Below are positions 5,508 through 7,184 of a stretch of DNA of 7,184 nucleotides, piece by piece; position 1 is the stretch's first letter; the number at the start of each line of letters is the position of its first letter. Made by a program: the position numbers and the translations under genes. This DNA is from Nitrosarchaeum sp. (lineage in GTDB: Archaea; Thermoproteota; Nitrososphaeria; Nitrososphaerales; Nitrosopumilaceae): the NCBI GenBank assembly GCA_004297665.1, contig SCUP01000047.1:1-7184 (forward strand). The letters run 5' to 3'. The notes below the pieces were generated by a model. That model did no database searches and was not told the DNA's origin. It was given only the letters and a program-made list of their open reading frames with translations.

Positions 5508-6092
5508 ATGAAAAAAATTGAAGCTGTAATCAAACGAAGAAATTTTCCTACAATTAAAACTCATCTTACTGTTATAGGGACATATATTATAGATAAACGA
5601 AACTTGGATGACAGTAATGTTTACGACAAATTGAAAGGGCCACAGGGGGTTGGTTCTAATGGTCTAAAATCAATACCTTTAGCAAAAATCGAAGTAGTAG
5701 TATCAGATAAAGATGCAAGAAAAGTAGTTGAGATGATTTCAAAAAATTCTGGTTTGTCATCAAATCATGTAGGGAAAATTTTTGTTTCGGAAATGGAAGA
5801 AGTAGTAGACATGGAAACACTTGATGGACAACAAGACTTGGAAATCCATACTGAAGAAAAATCAGAATCAAAACAATTTCCCAAACGTGGAAGACTTATT
5901 CCACTACAAAAATTTACTTTACATAAACTCCAAGTGATATATGAAGAAAATAAAGAAACACTTCGAACTGATTACAGGATAAAGTCTTTTAGTGATTTTG
6001 TAAATTACTGTGTTATGAAATCTCTTCCTATTTTAGAAAAACAACTAAAGAATTCCACAATTATTTATGGAAATAATTTTGGAGATTTTTAA
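5508..6092 (+). CDS. PII-like signalling protein with novel C-terminal domain
   Basis: Residues 1-105 follow the PII (GlnB/GlnK) fold: MKKIEAVIKRRNFPTIKTHL (first strand and helix), a divergent T-loop region at about 31-57, IPLAKIEVVVSD (second half core) and HVGKIFVSEMEEVVDME (last strands). The T-loop lacks the RGRGRQKG motif and the uridylylated Tyr51 context, and the B-loop lacks GDGK. PII proteins are trimeric sensors of ATP/ADP and 2-oxoglutarate; ligand binding here is uncertain. Residues 108-194 are extra: an acidic Glu/Lys/Ser linker, then KRGRLIPLQKFTLHKLQVIY, then SFSDFVNYCVMKSLPILEK. The strand-helix-helix order and the SFSDFVNYCV helix recall ribbon-helix-helix DNA-binding domains, a weak by-eye resemblance. 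Typical PII proteins have about 112 aa. It converges with the small membrane peptides (2-bp gap), and its promoter carries the amt-type motif. Good confidence in PII-like, low in the DNA-binding idea. Confidence 0.8.
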   Translation: MKKIEAVIKRRNFPTIKTHLTVIGTYIIDKRNLDDSNVYDKLKGPQGVGSNGLKSIPLAKIEVVVSDKDARKVVEMISKNSGLSSNHVGKIFVSEMEEVVDMETLDGQQDLEIHTEEKSESKQFPKRGRLIPLQKFTLHKLQVIYEENKETLRTDYRIKSFSDFVNYCVMKSLPILEKQLKNSTIIYGNNFGDF

Positions 6093-6094
6093 TA

Positions 6095-6187
6095 TCACAT
6101 AATTGGTAAAAACAAATACAAGCCAATTAAAGTCATACCAACTGTTGCAAGTATTAGTTTTACAATAAAAATTTTAGATATTTTCAT
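6095..6187 (-). CDS. 30-aa single-helix membrane peptide
   Basis: A 30-codon ORF from ATG at 6187 to TGA at 6095. Four polar/basic residues at the N-terminus (MKISK) lead into one hydrophobic helix of about 24 residues (IFIVKLILATVGMTLIGLYL, then FLPIM). Its ATG overlaps the stop of the 42-aa peptide by four bases (ATGA), a sign of translational coupling, and its stop lies 2 bp from the end of the convergent PII-fusion gene. Homologues are not known to me. Context suggests a role at the membrane with the PII protein or Amt, but that is inference. Very short ORFs arise by chance; the overlap, membrane character and exact fit between neighbours argue for reality. Confidence 0.5.
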   Translation of the reverse strand: MKISKIFIVKLILATVGMTLIGLYLFLPIM

Positions 6188-6312
6188 ACAGACAATCCAA
6201 TAACCAATGGTATGACTATTATTCCTACAATTATGATCACTTTTACGTAATCTTTAGCTTTTAGTGGTTGCATCTTTTCTCTGTGGAATAATTTACTTTT
6301 ACGTATGTTCAT
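6184..6312 (-). CDS. 42-aa single-helix membrane peptide downstream of PII
   Basis: A 42-codon ORF from ATG at 6312 to TGA at 6184. A strongly basic N-terminus (MNIRKSKLFHREKMQPLKAK) precedes one hydrophobic helix (about residues 23-42, VKVIIIVGIIVIPLVIGLSV). The positive-inside rule puts the N-terminus in the cytoplasm, where a PII protein would act. The gene begins 10 bp after the PII stop and has a GAGG Shine-Dalgarno (minus strand, 6320-6323, overlapping the PII stop) with 7-nt spacing, which supports translation from a polycistronic message. A later in-frame ATG (residue 14) is possible but lacks this site. Family unknown. Confidence 0.58.
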   Translation of the reverse strand: MNIRKSKLFHREKMQPLKAKDYVKVIIIVGIIVIPLVIGLSV

Positions 6313-6319
6313 GATTGTT

Positions 6320-6323
6320 CCTC
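6320..6323 (-). promoter_or_regulatory. Shine-Dalgarno GAGG for the 42-aa peptide
   Basis: The minus strand reads AGAGGAACAATC before the ATG; GAGG stands 7 nt from the start and overlaps the PII stop codon by one base. It is the clearest ribosome-binding site in the window and decides the start. Confidence 0.5.
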
Positions 6324-6652
6324 TAGATTGTTTCATCGCCTTCATTACCTGATTCAATGTCTACTGCACGTAGAATCTGCGATATGAAAATCTTGCCTAC
6401 TCTTCCATTCTTTCTGATAATACTTACAACTTCGTCTTCTTTTATGTCTGCAACTATAACTTCCAATTTGTATTTGTCAGTAAATTGTGGTACAAAAATT
6501 TCACTTCCTTTTGATGCGTGGATTTCTGGACCTGGTTTTTTCCCCCTTCCTCTTATTTTGGAAACTGAAAGTCCTCCAACTCCAATTTCTTTTAGTCCTT
6601 CACTTATTGCCATAACATCATTTTGTCCCAGAATCACTTCTACTTTGAGCAT
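6323..6652 (-). CDS. Nitrogen regulatory protein PII (GlnB/GlnK family)
   Basis: A 109-aa PII protein expected to form a cytoplasmic trimer that reads nitrogen/energy state and may gate Amt, the classic GlnK-AmtB partnership encoded next door. The first strand and helix (MLKVEVILGQNDVMAISEGL), SKIRGRGKKPGPEIHASKG (T-loop entry, 31-49), YKLEVIV (61-67) and RVGKIFI (84-90) follow the family order. Compared with E. coli GlnB, Gln39 (2-oxoglutarate/Mg contact) aligns with Lys39, Tyr51 with Ile52 (no uridylylation), and the B-loop is about four residues shorter (NGRVGK for TGKIGDGK). The C-loop arginines Arg101 and Arg103 align with Asp98 and Glu100. So effector binding is probably altered. It is the first gene of a leftward unit with two membrane peptides and is divergent from amt. 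Confidence 0.92.
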   Translation of the reverse strand: MLKVEVILGQNDVMAISEGLKEIGVGGLSVSKIRGRGKKPGPEIHASKGSEIFVPQFTDKYKLEVIVADIKEDEVVSIIRKNGRVGKIFISQILRAVDIESGNEGDETI

Positions 6653-6677
6653 TTAGTTACCATAGTATCAATTATCC

Positions 6678-6688
6678 AAATATAATTT
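6678..6688 (-). promoter_or_regulatory. Candidate box A for the PII gene
   Basis: The minus strand reads AAATTATATTT, centred about 31 bp before the ATG at 6652, giving a very short or absent leader. It borders the left end of the 11-bp repeat array. The best TATA match on this strand of the gap. Confidence 0.5.
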
Positions 6689-6694
6689 CACTTT

Positions 6695-6737
6695 TTGATA
6701 ACCAACTGATAATCAATTGATAGTCAAATTTGACCAA
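6695..6737. repeat. Tandem 11-bp repeats (operator array) between PII gene and amt
   Basis: Three contiguous 11-mers, TTGATAACCAA (6695-6705), CTGATAATCAA (6706-6716) and TTGATAGTCAA (6717-6727), are followed by a degenerate fourth, ATTTGACCAA (6728-6737). The consensus is YTGATARYCAA, and each unit is itself a TTGA-N3-TCAA near-palindrome. The 11-bp period puts all units on one face of the helix. The array fills the space between the two divergent box A elements, so one bound regulator could control both genes. Confidence 0.6.
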
Positions 6738-6739
6738 AG

Positions 6740-6757
6740 TTATTAATTTTAAATTTA
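6740..6757 (+). promoter_or_regulatory. Candidate box A region for amt
   Basis: The stretch is almost pure A/T. TTATTAAT at 6740-6747 sits about 25 bp before the ATG at 6768, next to the right end of the repeat array, and fits a leaderless transcript. The neighbouring TTTTAAATTTA is closer than usual. Confidence 0.45.
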
Positions 6758-6767
6758 ATTCTATTAC

Positions 6768-7184
6768 ATGGTTCTTGATTCTGGCGATACCGCGTGGATG
6801 CTTGTTGCAGGAAGTCTAGTACTCTTAATGATTCCCGCACTTGGCTTGTTTGAATCAGGACTATTACGAAAAAAGAATACGGCTTCAATTTTTATGCAGA
6901 TCTTTTTTGGTTTGGCACTTTTGAGTGTAATGTGGTTTGTATTTGGGTTTAGTGTATCTTTTGGTCCATCTATACAGGGTCTTGTTGGAAATATGGACTG
7001 GGTTTTTCTTAAAGACGTTCCATATGATGCTCCATTAGAACGATATGCTCCTACAATTCCTGGTGTGTTATTTGTAAAATTCCAATTAATGTTTGCGGCA
7101 ATTACTCCATTATTACTTACAGGTGCAATAGCTGAAAGAATGAAATTTAGTTCATTTATAATTTTCATTGTTGCATGGTCCATG
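6768..7184 (+). CDS. amt: Ammonium transporter, Amt family (5' 139 codons; 3' end outside window)
   Basis: A membrane channel for ammonium/ammonia uptake, in ammonia oxidisers also feeding the energy substrate. The 139 codons from ATG at 6768 cover the N-terminal part; a full protein has about 400 residues and 11 helices. Family motifs: DTAWMLVAGSLVLLMIP (7-23, helix 1), GLFESGLLRKKNTASIFMQ (26-44), and FQLMFAAITPLLLTGAIAER (105-124), where Phe105 and Phe109 match the Phe103/Phe107 pair of E. coli AmtB (Phe107 is a pore gate). Then comes MKFSSFIIFIVAWSM. Odd: FESG stands where most family members have FYGG. No signal peptide is seen. The insert at 66-97 (DWVFLKDVPYDAPLERYAP) is the loop between helices. 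It is divergent from the PII gene, the familiar glnK-amt pairing, with the 11-bp repeat array between them. Confidence 0.95.
   Translation, partial: MVLDSGDTAWMLVAGSLVLLMIPALGLFESGLLRKKNTASIFMQIFFGLALLSVMWFVFGFSVSFGPSIQGLVGNMDWVFLKDVPYDAPLERYAPTIPGVLFVKFQLMFAAITPLLLTGAIAERMKFSSFIIFIVAWSM

Noticed and set aside
5656..5871. 71-aa Leu/Phe-rich minus-strand ORF inside the PII-fusion gene
   Set aside because: Its hydrophobic look comes from the complement of Lys/Glu-rich codons; the plus-strand gene is clear.
6357..6656. 99-aa plus-strand ORF opposite the PII gene
   Set aside because: The minus strand has a recognisable PII protein; this frame is its shadow.
6764..7183. 139-aa ORF on the minus strand opposite amt
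   Set aside because: Amt motifs are clear on the plus strand; the opposite frame shows no family features and is a shadow.

Overview
The window is AT-rich, tightly packed DNA from an ammonia-oxidising thaumarchaeon of the Nitrosopumilus/Nitrosarchaeum type. This is inferred from gene content and style: an F420 biosynthesis gene (cofE), a FilR1-like archaeal regulator, PII proteins beside an Amt ammonium transporter, TATA-like box A elements about 26-31 bp before several starts (leaderless or very short leaders), few Shine-Dalgarno sites and several TTG starts. No rRNA, tRNA, CRISPR or mobile element was seen. No gene-free stretch exceeds about 260 bp.

Left part (1-2129, all minus strand). 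A 49-aa one-helix membrane protein (1980-2129) is followed by a wHTH/FilR1-type regulator (1056-1856). Next comes a two-gene unit, tusA (708-944) then a PLP-dependent cysteine synthase running off the left edge (<1-698). The synthase carries an Arg-Asn-x-(D/E)-Glu segment like that of O-phosphoserine-using CysM. TusA next door suggests sulfur is delivered by a carrier.

Middle part (2130-5247). A short zinc-ribbon protein runs rightwards, diverging from the 49-aa gene across a 79-107 bp gap (depending on its start) that holds a perfect 9-2-9 palindrome. On the minus strand serB-like phosphatase, cofE and a PHP phosphoesterase form a likely operon, all apparently starting with TTG. A four-cysteine small protein diverges from serB.

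Right part (5248-7184): a nitrogen-sensing island. A rightward PII-like gene with an unusual C-terminal domain of about 85 aa (5508-6092) meets a leftward cluster 2 bp away. That cluster is a 109-aa PII (6323-6652) and two one-helix membrane peptides (42 and 30 aa, overlapping by ATGA). The PII gene diverges from amt (6768->7184). Between the two box A elements lie three tandem 11-bp repeats (YTGATARYCAA). A 12/13 match to the central repeat region, in opposite orientation, sits directly upstream of the box A of the PII-fusion gene. The main hypothesis is that the PII-fusion protein or another regulator binds these sites and co-regulates amt, the PII gene, its membrane peptides and the fusion gene itself.
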